In this document: positions 1-9,038 of the stretch, piece by piece
Position numbering within the stretch: position 1 is the first letter of the stretch
Layout: the number at the start of each line of letters is the position of its first letter
Source of the DNA: Mucilaginibacter sp. L3T2-6
Lineage (GTDB): Bacteria > Bacteroidota > Bacteroidia > Sphingobacteriales > Sphingobacteriaceae
Assembly (NCBI RefSeq): GCF_030519355.1
Contig: NZ_JAUMKC010000022.1
Span: 42,795 to 106,794 of the forward strand
Direction of reading: 5' to 3'
DNA length: 64,000 bases
Notes under the pieces: generated by a model
The model's database searches: none
What the model was told of the DNA's origin: nothing
What the model saw: only the letters and a program-made list of their open reading frames with translations
Translations under genes and position numbers: made by a program

Positions 1-366
1 AAGGGCACTTACCATTTTAATGAAGGTTATTATTATTTCAGAAATATCGATGGGCGGGTGCTATTTGGTGGCGGGCGCAATATAGATTTCGCTGCCGAGC
101 AAACCTGGGATTTCGGCCACACAGAAAAGGTAAAAAATCAATTGATAACCTATTTAAAAGAGGTTATCCTGCCGGGTCAGCATTTCGAAGTCGATTATTG
201 GTGGAGCGGTATTATGGGTTTTGGAGAGGACATCAGCCCGATAGTTAAGCAGGTTGCGCCAAATGTTTATTGCGCGGTACGTTGCAATGGCATGGGAGTG
301 GCTATGGGGAGTTTGGTGGGTGAAGAGGTGGCAGAATTGGTGTTAAAAACTGGTTTGCAGAGATGA
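1..366 (+). CDS. FAD-dependent oxidoreductase, C-terminal part (cut by window edge)
   Basis: The frame is open from base 1 and ends in TGA at 364-366, so this is the last ~121 residues of a longer gene. The text fits the C-terminus of DAO-type (glycine/D-amino-acid oxidase fold) flavoproteins: a strand reading RVLFGGGRN, then a substrate-domain stretch with WWSGIMGFGEDISPIV, and a closing GMGVAMGSLVGEEVAELVL helix typical of the second FAD-contacting segment. The GTG at 58 is an internal valine, not a start. It converges on the minus-strand EPS locus and is probably unrelated to it. The substrate cannot be told from this fragment. Confidence 0.75.
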   Translation, partial: KGTYHFNEGYYYFRNIDGRVLFGGGRNIDFAAEQTWDFGHTEKVKNQLITYLKEVILPGQHFEVDYWWSGIMGFGEDISPIVKQVAPNVYCAVRCNGMGVAMGSLVGEEVAELVLKTGLQR

Positions 367-570
367 TTTTGGAGTTGTTACGGGCGGCCTGCTGACTGAG
401 AGACCGGAAAAAAAAACGGCGTTAGGATTTATACTAAGGGTGGGGGTTTTAAATGCGAAAGGGCCCTTATGATTGAAGATACTTGTACTGAAACCTAAGG
501 AATAGACAGGCGCAAAACAGAATAAGTACAATCAGGGGCCCTATTTCGGCTTAATGCTAAGCAATGCTGT

Positions 571-1374
571 TCAACCCTGGCCGGGCTGATACATTCTTTT
601 TTCAACAGGCTGATAGTATTCTTCCAGATTTTCGGGAATCCTGGCATTGTAGCCTAAAACCTGTCTCAGGTCTTCGCTCAAACTCTCTCCATATTCATAA
701 CCTAACGATCGAGGATAATCCAGCTGGGGCTTGAAGAAAGGGCGGGTAAAGGCCATAGTCAGCGTCCTTCTTTTTCCATCGGTATTGTTTTTTCCGGTTG
801 CATGCCATACGTTCGAATCGAACAAGATAATACTACCCTTTTTAACTACGGCGCGGTCGGCATTTTTATAAAAATAATCGTCGGTCGGTCTTTCTTCGCG
901 TTTATGAGAGCCTGATAAGAGGTAGGTCGCGCCATTTTCAAGGGTAAAGTCGTCCAAAATCACCATCATCTGGATCATTAATTTGTAGTCGCCGGTAAAG
1001 CTCCTTATATCCCGGTGAACATTTTGAACGTAAGGCATGTCGCCTTTTAAATTTATAACGGCCCCCAATGAGTTAAGGATATAATTCCCCTTCAGAAAAT
1101 GCCTGATTTGAGCAGCGCAAAAATTTCTTTCCAGGAATTCCATGGTAAAAGTATCTTTTTCGACGAGGTGGTGCAGCGTGCCGTTCATCGCGGCAGCTAT
1201 TCCGTTTTTAATCTGAATTTTGCGCCGTGCCTCATAAGACGGCTCAAGAGAATCGGCAATTTTATTAATTAACGTGTCGTCCACTGCGTCTTCATAAACA
1301 ATCCAGCCATACTCTGCCATAATTTCATCAAATGCAGCGAGGTCGGTGTTAGGGTAGCTTAATTTATTTTTCAT
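571..1374 (-). CDS. PhyH-family Fe(II)/2-oxoglutarate oxygenase, copy 1
   Basis: A 267-residue protein with the phytanoyl-CoA dioxygenase family layout. The iron facial triad is visible as H120-x-D122 (in VHRDIRSF) and H191 (in NVWHATG), and R202/R203 (KRRTL) sit where the family binds the 2-oxoglutarate carboxylate. It is a clear paralogue of 8199-9002, with the same length, the same triad positions and a near-identical C-terminus (IPENL.EYYQPV..RMYQP.QG). No signal peptide, so cytoplasmic. It is the last gene of the minus-strand EPS locus, 45 nt after a FemAB-like gene. Family members hydroxylate small molecules, lipids or amino-acid derivatives. Hydroxylation of a precursor for EPS decoration is inference. 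Confidence 0.85.
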   Translation of the reverse strand: MKNKLSYPNTDLAAFDEIMAEYGWIVYEDAVDDTLINKIADSLEPSYEARRKIQIKNGIAAAMNGTLHHLVEKDTFTMEFLERNFCAAQIRHFLKGNYILNSLGAVINLKGDMPYVQNVHRDIRSFTGDYKLMIQMMVILDDFTLENGATYLLSGSHKREERPTDDYFYKNADRAVVKKGSIILFDSNVWHATGKNNTDGKRRTLTMAFTRPFFKPQLDYPRSLGYEYGESLSEDLRQVLGYNARIPENLEEYYQPVEKRMYQPGQG

Positions 1375-1419
1375 GATTTAATTAAAAAAGGGTTAACTTA
1401 ATTTAGGGCCGTATCAAAC

Positions 1420-2493
1420 TTAATCTGATACTTCAATGCTCGAAATGTACGGTTGGGTTTGGTTTGCCGGCTTCCGGTATAATGGGAAGTAATTTTGTTC
1501 ATAATAAACTTCATCGCGTCTGTTTAAAACAAGGTTATTATAAGCGTCTGCATCGTTAACATAGCACCATATCTGGTCTGCCAGTTCCAGCTTTGAGAAA
1601 TATCTTTTAAATTCAAACAGCGAGTCTTGTTTCCCTCCCAGGCCACCGCCTAAGTGAAAAATTTTCTTTCCCAGCCTGCGCCCGATCACACTTATCTCGT
1701 CTGTCAACAATTTGCTGGGAGATTCCTTCAGATATGATGGAGAGGTTGCCGATAAATGATTCCGGATTATCTCACCGGAAATTAAGAGGAGAGCACCGCA
1801 AATAAGTTCGTCGCCATTATAAATGGCCAGCAGTTTGTTTTCAAATCCCTCTGCGTTAAGAAGATTTGCGAAGTATTGCTCGTCAAAATAATAATGTGCC
1901 GACGCATTCACCCTTTTCATATTTTCCCAATACATTTTCGTGAAGTTTTTGATACCGTCGGCAGTGTTCAGTTCTTTTATGGTATAATTTTTTTCACGCA
2001 GCTTCCTTATTTGCCGGGCGAGCCTTTTATCATACTTATCTCGCTGCTCTTCCGCGGATTTGGTCAAATCGATATAGAGCGTACTTCCATTTGGTCGCAC
2101 ACCACCAATGTTTTGTAATATGTGCTGTTGATTGATAAAGGGATGCAGCCTCGCGAAAATGCAAACAGCATTTTGCGTGGTCATAAAATTTATAAACGCG
2201 GTCTTAAATTGATTAGCTACTATTGACGGTAATTGAGCAAGGTTGATATTGGAAAAGGGACCGCAATACCCATAGGCCGACGTCATATCACAAAAAGATG
2301 AATTTTCTATTTTTCTTTTAATTAACGGCAGGGCTATAAAAAGGCCATCAGTTTCATACACAAACAGAAGCGGTTCACCCTCGGTGTTCAATGAGTAATA
2401 ATACCATGTGTGAAAAATTTCGTGCATTAACGATCTTTCTGTATAAGCATCCCATTCTGTTTTATTTCTGATAACAAAACTTTGATATTGCAT
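1420..2493 (-). CDS. FemAB/GNAT-type transferase, copy 1
   Basis: A 357-residue soluble protein of the FemAB-like double-GNAT superfamily (peptidoglycan bridge formation and EPS-associated GNAT_6 type). Typical traits are a central KRLARQIRKLREKNYTIKEL segment followed by a helix with NFTKMYWENMKRV, then a strand pair with LICGALLLISGEIIRNHLSA, and the late motif HLGGGLGGKQDSLFEFKR. It is paralogous to 5602-6660 (shared H.W.Y.SL, FVY, FIA.PL, YG..GP.SN blocks). Known relatives move aminoacyl or acyl groups to amino groups of sugars or peptides. Here it probably decorates the EPS repeat or a nucleotide sugar. The donor cannot be read from the sequence. Confidence 0.75.
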   Translation of the reverse strand: MQYQSFVIRNKTEWDAYTERSLMHEIFHTWYYYSLNTEGEPLLFVYETDGLFIALPLIKRKIENSSFCDMTSAYGYCGPFSNINLAQLPSIVANQFKTAFINFMTTQNAVCIFARLHPFINQQHILQNIGGVRPNGSTLYIDLTKSAEEQRDKYDKRLARQIRKLREKNYTIKELNTADGIKNFTKMYWENMKRVNASAHYYFDEQYFANLLNAEGFENKLLAIYNGDELICGALLLISGEIIRNHLSATSPSYLKESPSKLLTDEISVIGRRLGKKIFHLGGGLGGKQDSLFEFKRYFSKLELADQIWCYVNDADAYNNLVLNRRDEVYYEQNYFPLYRKPANQTQPYISSIEVSD

Positions 2494-2684
2494 AATTAAG
2501 CGTGATTAAAGGCCTTTTGATTGTAAACGCTGTCTTTGGTTGGCGGTTACCAGATGAAGCACAGAAAGCCTTGCAGCTGTACCTGTTTGGCCGGTTGATT
2601 CGGCGGCAAAAAAGCATAACGGCAGTTGATTATTAAAAGTGATCGGCTAGTTGTGATAGTTAGGTAGCTATAAAGTTAAATCCA

Positions 2685-3584
2685 TCACGTGACGATGTAA
2701 TTAACAATGACGACAAAAGGAACTGCCCGTAACAGATATCTTACTGTGTTGTAAGCCTTAGCTACCCTTAACTTTCTTAGTTCAAACAGCAGGTATTTCT
2801 TTACGTATAACAACAGCAGTTTTTTCTTGTGAACGGTCTGGTAGGTAAAGTTTGTAATAATGAGATTAAAATCGCTGATCATCTTCTCCATCCTTGCGTC
2901 GTTCCTGATCATGCTCCATATGCCACCGGTGTGATTGCGGTAGCAACTCATTACCTCGGGCATTACATAAATTTTACGTCCCGTAATAAATGTAGCGAAT
3001 ATCTTGAGCAGCTTATCCCCTGCATGACATTTAACGTACCAGGGTTTTTCAAAAATCTGGTTCACCGCCGGGATATTTCGATATACCACCGTTGCTGTTT
3101 TGGTTTCAGCCTGTTTTCCAACCAGCAGGTCGTGGTAGGTATATACCAGGGGCACAGGGTTTGGGCTTACATGTAACGTATTATTATCCGCATCTATAAC
3201 GCGTGTATAATGACAGCAAATAACATATTCCGGGTTTCTTTCTAAAAAATCAACTTGCTTTTGAAGCTTAAGGGGATCTGTCCAATAGTCGTCACCATCG
3301 CACACCGCTACATACTTACCTTTACAGGCAGTGGCAGTTTTAATCATGTTACGGTGCGCCCCGGTGTTTTGCGGAGCCGCCAACACTTTTAGCTTATCAG
3401 GATATGCTTGCTTGTAGGTTTTAAGCACTTGTAAAGTTTGGTCGGTTGAGCAATCATCGCTTACAACAATTTCATATTTAAAATCTGTTTTTTGCATTAA
3501 AAAACTTTCCACTGTTTGTGCGATAAATTTTTCGTGATTATAGGTTGTACAGCAAATGCTAACCATCCACTCATCTTCTTTCAT
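2685..3584 (-). CDS. Family 2 glycosyltransferase
   Basis: A 299-residue GT-A enzyme. The N-terminus MVSICCTTYNHEKFI is the GT2 nucleotide-binding strand. VVSDDCSTDQT follows, and the metal-binding DxD is in VCDGDDYW (about residues 93-100). The C-terminal third is basic and hydrophobic, which suggests membrane association. It closely matches 23169-24026 and the fragment at 24134-24496, so this GT2 was duplicated within the locus. A 190-nt spacer separates it from the FemAB-like gene downstream. It would add one sugar to the lipid-linked repeat unit on the cytoplasmic side. Confidence 0.88.
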   Translation of the reverse strand: MKEDEWMVSICCTTYNHEKFIAQTVESFLMQKTDFKYEIVVSDDCSTDQTLQVLKTYKQAYPDKLKVLAAPQNTGAHRNMIKTATACKGKYVAVCDGDDYWTDPLKLQKQVDFLERNPEYVICCHYTRVIDADNNTLHVSPNPVPLVYTYHDLLVGKQAETKTATVVYRNIPAVNQIFEKPWYVKCHAGDKLLKIFATFITGRKIYVMPEVMSCYRNHTGGIWSMIRNDARMEKMISDFNLIITNFTYQTVHKKKLLLLYVKKYLLFELRKLRVAKAYNTVRYLLRAVPFVVIVNYIVT

Positions 3585-3652
3585 TATGTATTGTTTTAAT
3601 TATTGTTTAGAATGAATTATCAGGGTGATAAGGTTTGCGAACAGAAAGCAGG

Positions 3653-5605
3653 TCAAACAGCGGCATTTAAAATTCTGGCATCAAGTTTTTCAAACTCCGA
3701 ATTATTGCTTATAAAATCAGGTACGATCGATTTCATCTTTAGCACCACCAGGTCAGTATTGTTATCCATGTTCAGCTCCATTAGTTCGTTGATAGTGCTA
3801 TTCACCTCCGCATAACAATTTGGTATGGTTTTAGAAATCTTAATGTCCTTATTGTACGTTGGTATAATTTCTTCTTCTTTATTCAGCAATTCTTCGTAAA
3901 GTTTTTCGCCCGGCCTCAAGCCGGTAAAAACAATTTTTATATCCTCGCCGGGTATATGGCCAGCCAACCTAACCATGTTAGCGGCCAGGTCGGCTATTTT
4001 TACAGGTTCGCCCATGTCGAAAAGAAATATCTCACCGCCATTTCCCATTACTGCCGCTTCAAGAACCAGGTGTACCGACTCAGGGATAGTCATAAAATAG
4101 CGTGTGATTTCGGGGTGGGTAACAGTAACAGGCCCTCCGCGTTGAATTTGCGCTTTAAATCGTGGAATAACGGAGCCGTTTGATCCAAGTACATTGCCAA
4201 ACCGGGTGGTAATAAATTTTGTTTGACGAAATGCCGCTTTTGGAGATTCGTTATTAAAAGGATAATTGGCAGTTAAAGCGCTGTTTAGTGATTGAATATA
4301 CATTTCGGCAATACGCTTGGACGCGCCCATAACATTGGTTGGCCTTACCGCTTTGTCAGTGGAGATCATGATAAACTTTTCTACCCCATACATAACTGAT
4401 ATATCGGCCAGGTTTTTAGTTCCCCAAATATTGGTAAGCACCGCCTCGGCAGGATTATTTTCCATCAGCGGCACATGTTTGTACGCAGCAGCGTGAAAGA
4501 CTATCTGGGGCCTGTGTAAATCAAACAGGGCCCTTACCCTTTGGGCGTTTTGAATGTCACAAACAAATATGCTTGTTCTATTAGCATGTTCCCCATCTTC
4601 AATTTCCATCTGTATATCGTGAAGGGGCGTTTCGGCCTGGTCACAAAGTATAATGCATGCCGGTTCATAACCCAGCACCTGCCGCACTATTTCCGAACCG
4701 ATCGAGCCCGCGGCGCCGGTAATCAAAATTCTTTTCCCCTTCAGGTCATCAAGAATGTGATCTTTGTGTAAAACAATTGGCGCCCGTTCTAACAAGTCCT
4801 CAATCTTCAGGTCTTCAAACTGGTTCAAATTAGGCTGGCCATTTAGCCAGTGGTCTGCGGGTGGGACAGTTACCACTTTAATACCCAATTCTATACATTT
4901 TTCAATCGCCTCTTTTTTACCATCAGTCGTCAGCTCTTCATTGGTGACAAGCATTTTTTTTATAGCAAACCTTCGCTTTAAACTTTCTATTGCCTTCAGC
5001 GGGTAAACTTGCTTTTGCTCAATACATTTATATAGCTTATCAGGCCCGGAATCTACAAAGCCTTTAACATGGGTTATTGCACCCTTTTGAGCTTCAACGG
5101 CCCTCTTAATCAGGATAGCCGTCGAATCGGCGCCATAAATAAGAATATTATCCTGGTCAGCCGCCAGGGGCGTATCAACATACATAAACACGTCTTTTAC
5201 AGTAATCCGCATGGCCATCAATAACGATGCTGAAATAAAGAAGTTTATTAGAATAATATCATCCAGATCGTGAAAGCTGAACCTGAAATAAGAGGCAAAC
5301 AATAATTTGCAACCTGCCAGAAACATGGTATTGCTTAGTAAAACCGCGGCAATGATCCGGAGCATATCCCGTGTATTCGAATATCTTACAATACGTCTGT
5401 GTATGCCCATCAGCAAAAAAACAATAGCCGCGCTGCCGCTATAAAAAATTATGTAGTATGCGTTGTCAGGCGAAAGGTTTTGTTTATTTTTCAAGAAGAA
5501 TGAAAGACAAAGCGACAGAACCACAATTGCCATATCAGTTGTGAAAACCAGCCAGCGGGAGTGAAATTTCTCCTGGAACAAAAGGTTTTTGAAGTGTAAA
5601 ATCAT
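3653..5605 (-). CDS. CapD/PglF-type membrane nucleotide-sugar 4,6-dehydratase
   Basis: A 650-residue protein. Four predicted membrane helices lie in the first ~135 residues, followed by a CoA-binding-like Rossmann region (150-290) and a short-chain dehydrogenase domain with ITGAAGSIGSE at 295-305. The usual Tyr of YxxxK is Met: M426 with K430, in NVMGASKR, the hallmark of PglF/WbpM/CapD 4,6-dehydratases. These convert UDP-GlcNAc to UDP-4-keto-6-deoxy-GlcNAc. The start overlaps the stop of the FemAB-like gene upstream by 4 nt (ATGA), so they are co-translated. Together with the DegT aminotransferases, GNAT and PglC-like transferase it can supply a 4-amino-6-deoxy (QuiNAc- or bacillosamine-like) sugar. 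The exact sugar is inference. Confidence 0.9.
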   Translation of the reverse strand: MILHFKNLLFQEKFHSRWLVFTTDMAIVVLSLCLSFFLKNKQNLSPDNAYYIIFYSGSAAIVFLLMGIHRRIVRYSNTRDMLRIIAAVLLSNTMFLAGCKLLFASYFRFSFHDLDDIILINFFISASLLMAMRITVKDVFMYVDTPLAADQDNILIYGADSTAILIKRAVEAQKGAITHVKGFVDSGPDKLYKCIEQKQVYPLKAIESLKRRFAIKKMLVTNEELTTDGKKEAIEKCIELGIKVVTVPPADHWLNGQPNLNQFEDLKIEDLLERAPIVLHKDHILDDLKGKRILITGAAGSIGSEIVRQVLGYEPACIILCDQAETPLHDIQMEIEDGEHANRTSIFVCDIQNAQRVRALFDLHRPQIVFHAAAYKHVPLMENNPAEAVLTNIWGTKNLADISVMYGVEKFIMISTDKAVRPTNVMGASKRIAEMYIQSLNSALTANYPFNNESPKAAFRQTKFITTRFGNVLGSNGSVIPRFKAQIQRGGPVTVTHPEITRYFMTIPESVHLVLEAAVMGNGGEIFLFDMGEPVKIADLAANMVRLAGHIPGEDIKIVFTGLRPGEKLYEELLNKEEEIIPTYNKDIKISKTIPNCYAEVNSTINELMELNMDNNTDLVVLKMKSIVPDFISNNSEFEKLDARILNAAV

Positions 5606-6660
5606 AGCGAATGCGAATTAGTAAGTTGTGGTATTTGCGCATAACGATATAAAGGGAAAAAATCAACCCCGGTGTTCTCGTCGATCCCTTTTTCGTTCAA
5701 TAGCAGCTGATACACCGGCGCATTGGCAATATAGCGCCAGGTTTTAAAGCCGAGGGTATTATCTGTGAAAGATAATTTCCATTGGAGAAGGCTATCCTCT
5801 TTAAAACTGAGCCCGCCGCCCAGGTTCATATAGCGCATGCCATCCCTCCTGCCCATTTGTGTAATCTCATCTACTAAAAATTTGGTGGGGCTGTATTTAA
5901 GGTATTCCCTGCGGGTGCCTACCAGGTGGGCCTGTATAATTCCGTTTGTAAACATTATCATGGTGCCGGCAATTGGTTCATCGCCGTCGTACACGATTAA
6001 GACGCGGGTATCATACTCGTCGCTCTCATATAATTCATGAAAATATTCATGATTAAACAGATAATATTCAGATGCATCAACCCGCTGCATCGTTTCCATG
6101 TAGATGCTTATAAATAAATCAATTGCCTCCGGCCCTTTTTCTTCTTTTACAGTAAAGCCCCGGTTTCGGGCTTTTCTGATCTGTGCTCTTACAGCTGGGC
6201 TATATCGTTGTCGTTGTTCCTCTAAACTCAACGATAAATCCAAAACAACTACGCGGCCATTGTCGTGTACGCCGCCAAACCTTTCCAAAAGGTTACCCTG
6301 CTTAAAAAATGGGTGGAGCCTTAAAAAAACAGAAACATAGTTCTCCTCCTGCAGATAAATCATAAATGCCGATTTAAAACTATCCGCCAGGTGCTCATCA
6401 AGCTCATCCATTTTTCTGTTGGAGATTGGCCCCGAGAAACCGTACACACAGGTTAGATCAGAGTAAATTGTTCCCGGAACAGGCCTTGCAACCAACGGCA
6501 CTGCAATAAAATCATCGTGTTGCTGGTAAACGAACATTATCGGATCGCCGCTTTTTTCAAGCGAGTTGTAATGCCATGTATGGTAACAATCAAATTCTGC
6601 TGCCCTTCGGACATAGTATGTCCATTCCGCCCTATCGCGGATAGTGATAATCTTTGTCAT
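5602..6660 (-). CDS. FemAB/GNAT-type transferase, copy 2
   Basis: I chose the ATG at 6660 (352 residues, MTKIITIRDRAEW) because it aligns with the start of the paralogue at 1420-2493. A longer open frame to 6729 would overlap the neighbour by 50 nt and adds non-homologous residues. Shared blocks include HTWHYNSLEKSGDP, FVYQQHDDFIAVPL, YGFSGPISN and NLGGGLSFKEDSLLQWK. The family transfers aminoacyl or acyl groups. It lies between a GNAT gene and the 4,6-dehydratase, which favours a role in modifying the amino-sugar made by them. The two copies diverge enough that different acceptors are plausible. Confidence 0.75.
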   Translation of the reverse strand: MTKIITIRDRAEWTYYVRRAAEFDCYHTWHYNSLEKSGDPIMFVYQQHDDFIAVPLVARPVPGTIYSDLTCVYGFSGPISNRKMDELDEHLADSFKSAFMIYLQEENYVSVFLRLHPFFKQGNLLERFGGVHDNGRVVVLDLSLSLEEQRQRYSPAVRAQIRKARNRGFTVKEEKGPEAIDLFISIYMETMQRVDASEYYLFNHEYFHELYESDEYDTRVLIVYDGDEPIAGTMIMFTNGIIQAHLVGTRREYLKYSPTKFLVDEITQMGRRDGMRYMNLGGGLSFKEDSLLQWKLSFTDNTLGFKTWRYIANAPVYQLLLNEKGIDENTGVDFFPLYRYAQIPQLTNSHSL

Positions 6661-6679
6661 AAAACAATAGTTTAAAAAT

Positions 6680-7192
6680 TCAGGATTTTTTATGTAAGTC
6701 TTCCATTGCAAGAAATTTAGGTTTTGCAATATTCATTATGATAAATTCATTGTCGTGGCCGGTAATTTCGAACCCTGCTTTCTCATAAACATGTAACGCG
6801 GCTATATTTGTAGGGTGTACCCTTAGCCAAATATTTTCGAGTTCTAATTCCATAAATCCGTGGCGGAGTATGTGCATTATGGCCTGGTAGCCAACACCCT
6901 TACGCCAGTATAACTTATTGCCAATAAACAAGTGGATCTCGGCGCTATTGTCTTTGATATCCACGAGCCGGATATTACCAATATAAGTATCGAGTTCCTT
7001 AACACAAATAGCAAAATTTGCCTGATCTGGCTGTCCGAGAATGCCCTGAAGCCAGGCCGTTTCAATTTCCGCAGTTATGTACCTGGTCATTTTTTTCATG
7101 GTATACGTCCATATTTGCGGATCGTTTCGCCAGGCAAATGAGGTTAGGGCATCTTCAATAACCAGGGGCCTGATGTATATCGAAATGATCAT
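6680..7192 (-). CDS. GNAT N-acetyltransferase (RimJ/PseH-like)
   Basis: A 170-residue GNAT domain. The N-terminal IYIRPLVIEDA strand, the acetyl-CoA loop in LYWRKGVGYQAI (Q/R-x-x-G-x-G/A type) and the ENIWLRVHPTNIAALHVYEKAGF block (motif B) are all present. Its start overlaps the stop of the DegT-like gene by 4 nt. In this setting, next to a 4,6-dehydratase and PLP aminotransferase genes, the best guess is acetylation of the 4-amino group of a UDP-4-amino-6-deoxy sugar, as PseH does. A ribosomal or other target cannot be excluded from sequence alone. Confidence 0.82.
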   Translation of the reverse strand: MIISIYIRPLVIEDALTSFAWRNDPQIWTYTMKKMTRYITAEIETAWLQGILGQPDQANFAICVKELDTYIGNIRLVDIKDNSAEIHLFIGNKLYWRKGVGYQAIMHILRHGFMELELENIWLRVHPTNIAALHVYEKAGFEITGHDNEFIIMNIAKPKFLAMEDLHKKS

Positions 7193-8160
7193 ATAAACTG
7201 CTTTAGGATGGTTAACATAAAAAACATGTCAGACAGGCTATACCTGTGGTCAATAGGCAATGCCACCAAACAACGGGCGAGGTAGTTTTCATACATCCCG
7301 GTGGTAGTCCATTCAAACACGTTAGGCCAGTAGGTGGCCACATATATCTTTTTCTGGATCAGGTGCAGCTTTAATTGCCGGTCGTCCGCTAAAAATGGGT
7401 AAACCATTGGCGATTCATCATCAGGAAAATCGAACTTGAAGAGGTTCTTGTCTTTTAAATGTTTATGCAGAAAATTAAAATTCCGTTTCCTTACCCTCGC
7501 ACATTCAGCATAATCAATCCCTGACAACAGCTTCCTGGTGACGTTTGACATCGCCATAATATTATTATTGCAAAGCACATGGTTGTTCGCTTTATAGTCA
7601 GCGTATCCTGCTTCAATGCCAAGGTCAATGCTTTTTATCAGGTGCGAAAAACGGTTAAACGATACATCAACCGGCAGTTTACGGTGTGATTTTTTGCTGA
7701 TCTGCAGATAAGACCCATCGGGAACACCGAAAAACTTTCGGCACGAATAGAATGTATCAATACCTGGCAATGGCTCAGAGAAAAAAGCCTGGCTGTTATC
7801 AATAATAAGGTTACTGATACGGTTGCTTAAGTCGATTACAGTATTTTGTTTGATTCCGAAATAATTTGTATACAAAAAGCATGCATAAGTTTCAATTTCA
7901 AAATTGATGATCGGGTCGAGATTCTCATCAATTGAGTAAAACTGGTGTAAAAGTCCCAGCTTGCGAATGGGTTCAAATAAAACATCACAGGTAAAAAACG
8001 GCACGTAAATTTTTTCATAGGCCTTTTGTTTTAAAATATATTCCAATGCATTGCGGCCTGTGTTCAACCGTAACAGGTTAGGATAATATTCCTTGCCTGC
8101 GTGCAGCTGCAATTCAATATATCCTCCCATATAGGCAGGAACATTTTTAACTTCGCTCAT
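7189..8160 (-). CDS. Divergent DegT/DnrJ-like PLP-dependent protein
   Basis: 323 residues, about 60-100 shorter than the two normal DegT enzymes in this locus. By eye it keeps the fold landmarks: LLRLNTGRNALEYIL (aligning with the N.T.AL.L region), IIDNSQAFF (D121, Q124) in place of the usual D-A-A-H, and FYSCRKFFGVPDGS, where K142 lines up with the PLP Schiff-base lysine of SFHxxK. It lacks much of the C-terminal small domain. It may be a real aminotransferase or dehydratase on an unusual substrate, or a PLP protein of another role. It is translationally coupled to the GNAT gene downstream and follows a PhyH oxygenase. Confidence 0.6.
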   Translation of the reverse strand: MSEVKNVPAYMGGYIELQLHAGKEYYPNLLRLNTGRNALEYILKQKAYEKIYVPFFTCDVLFEPIRKLGLLHQFYSIDENLDPIINFEIETYACFLYTNYFGIKQNTVIDLSNRISNLIIDNSQAFFSEPLPGIDTFYSCRKFFGVPDGSYLQISKKSHRKLPVDVSFNRFSHLIKSIDLGIEAGYADYKANNHVLCNNNIMAMSNVTRKLLSGIDYAECARVRKRNFNFLHKHLKDKNLFKFDFPDDESPMVYPFLADDRQLKLHLIQKKIYVATYWPNVFEWTTTGMYENYLARCLVALPIDHRYSLSDMFFMLTILKQFI

Positions 8161-8198
8161 AAAAATAATTTGATGTTGATGGTTTTTTTGAGATGAGG

Positions 8199-9002
8199 TT
8201 AGCCCTGATCAGGCTGGTACATTCTCAATTGTACAGGTTGATAATATTCGCTTAAATTTTCGGGGATGCGGGCATTATATCCAATAATTTGGCGTAATTC
8301 AGGTGATAACGCAGCAACAAAATTATAACCCAAAAACCGGCAATAGTCAAATTGCGGCTTAATGTATGGCGGACTGAAACCTAAAGTCAGCGCTCTTCGT
8401 GGTTTCGAAGTAAGATTTTTTCCGGCGGCATGCCATATGTTTGAATCGAAGAGGATAATACTTCCCTCCGGTGCGACGGCGCGGTCGGCCCGGCTATAAA
8501 AATCAGCTTCCTCGGGTCTTTGGGGTATTTTATGAGAACCAGAAAGAAAATGGGTGGCACCGGTGAAAATATTAAATTCATCGAGCGTAACAATCATCTG
8601 GATAAGCAATTTTGTATCGGTCATAAAAGTTCGCACGTCCCGGTGCATGTTGCTCACATACGGGCGTTCATGCCCGGCGTGTATTACCGCATTTATACCG
8701 TTAAGAATGTAATTGCCACCAAAGTAGCGGGTAATTTCATCATGGCAATATCTTTTTTGAAGAAAATCCAGAGCGAAATTATCACGTTCAAGCAGATGGT
8801 GCAATGTACCGCCCATATTGGCACTTATACCGTTTCTTATTTGAATTTCTCTTCTGGTTGTATAGGCTTTTACTAAATCAGCGTTAATTCTTTCAATTTG
8901 TTCATTCGGCAAAGCGTTTTCATAAATTGCCCAGCCGTATTCATCAAACGCTATTTCAAAATCAGCCATTGTTTTTTGGCCGTAATCAAATATGTTGTTC
9001 AT
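8199..9002 (-). CDS. PhyH-family Fe(II)/2-oxoglutarate oxygenase, copy 2
   Basis: I start it at the ATG at 9002 (267 residues, exactly the length of its paralogue at 571-1374). The longer frame begins with TTG at 9032. The triad H120-x-D122 and H191, and the R202/R203 pair, fall at identical positions to copy 1. No signal peptide. It sits between a GT4 gene and the divergent DegT-like gene. Two copies kept at opposite ends of the same small module suggest two hydroxylation steps or two substrates. The substrate is unknown. Confidence 0.85.
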   Translation of the reverse strand: MNNIFDYGQKTMADFEIAFDEYGWAIYENALPNEQIERINADLVKAYTTRREIQIRNGISANMGGTLHHLLERDNFALDFLQKRYCHDEITRYFGGNYILNGINAVIHAGHERPYVSNMHRDVRTFMTDTKLLIQMIVTLDEFNIFTGATHFLSGSHKIPQRPEEADFYSRADRAVAPEGSIILFDSNIWHAAGKNLTSKPRRALTLGFSPPYIKPQFDYCRFLGYNFVAALSPELRQIIGYNARIPENLSEYYQPVQLRMYQPDQG

Positions 9003-9038
9003 AGGACGACAGGTGGGAGGTTTTGGATTCAAGCAAGC

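Noticed and set aside
9003..9032. Ten-residue N-terminal extension of PhyH copy 2
   Set aside because: It starts with TTG and the shorter form has exactly the length of its paralogue.
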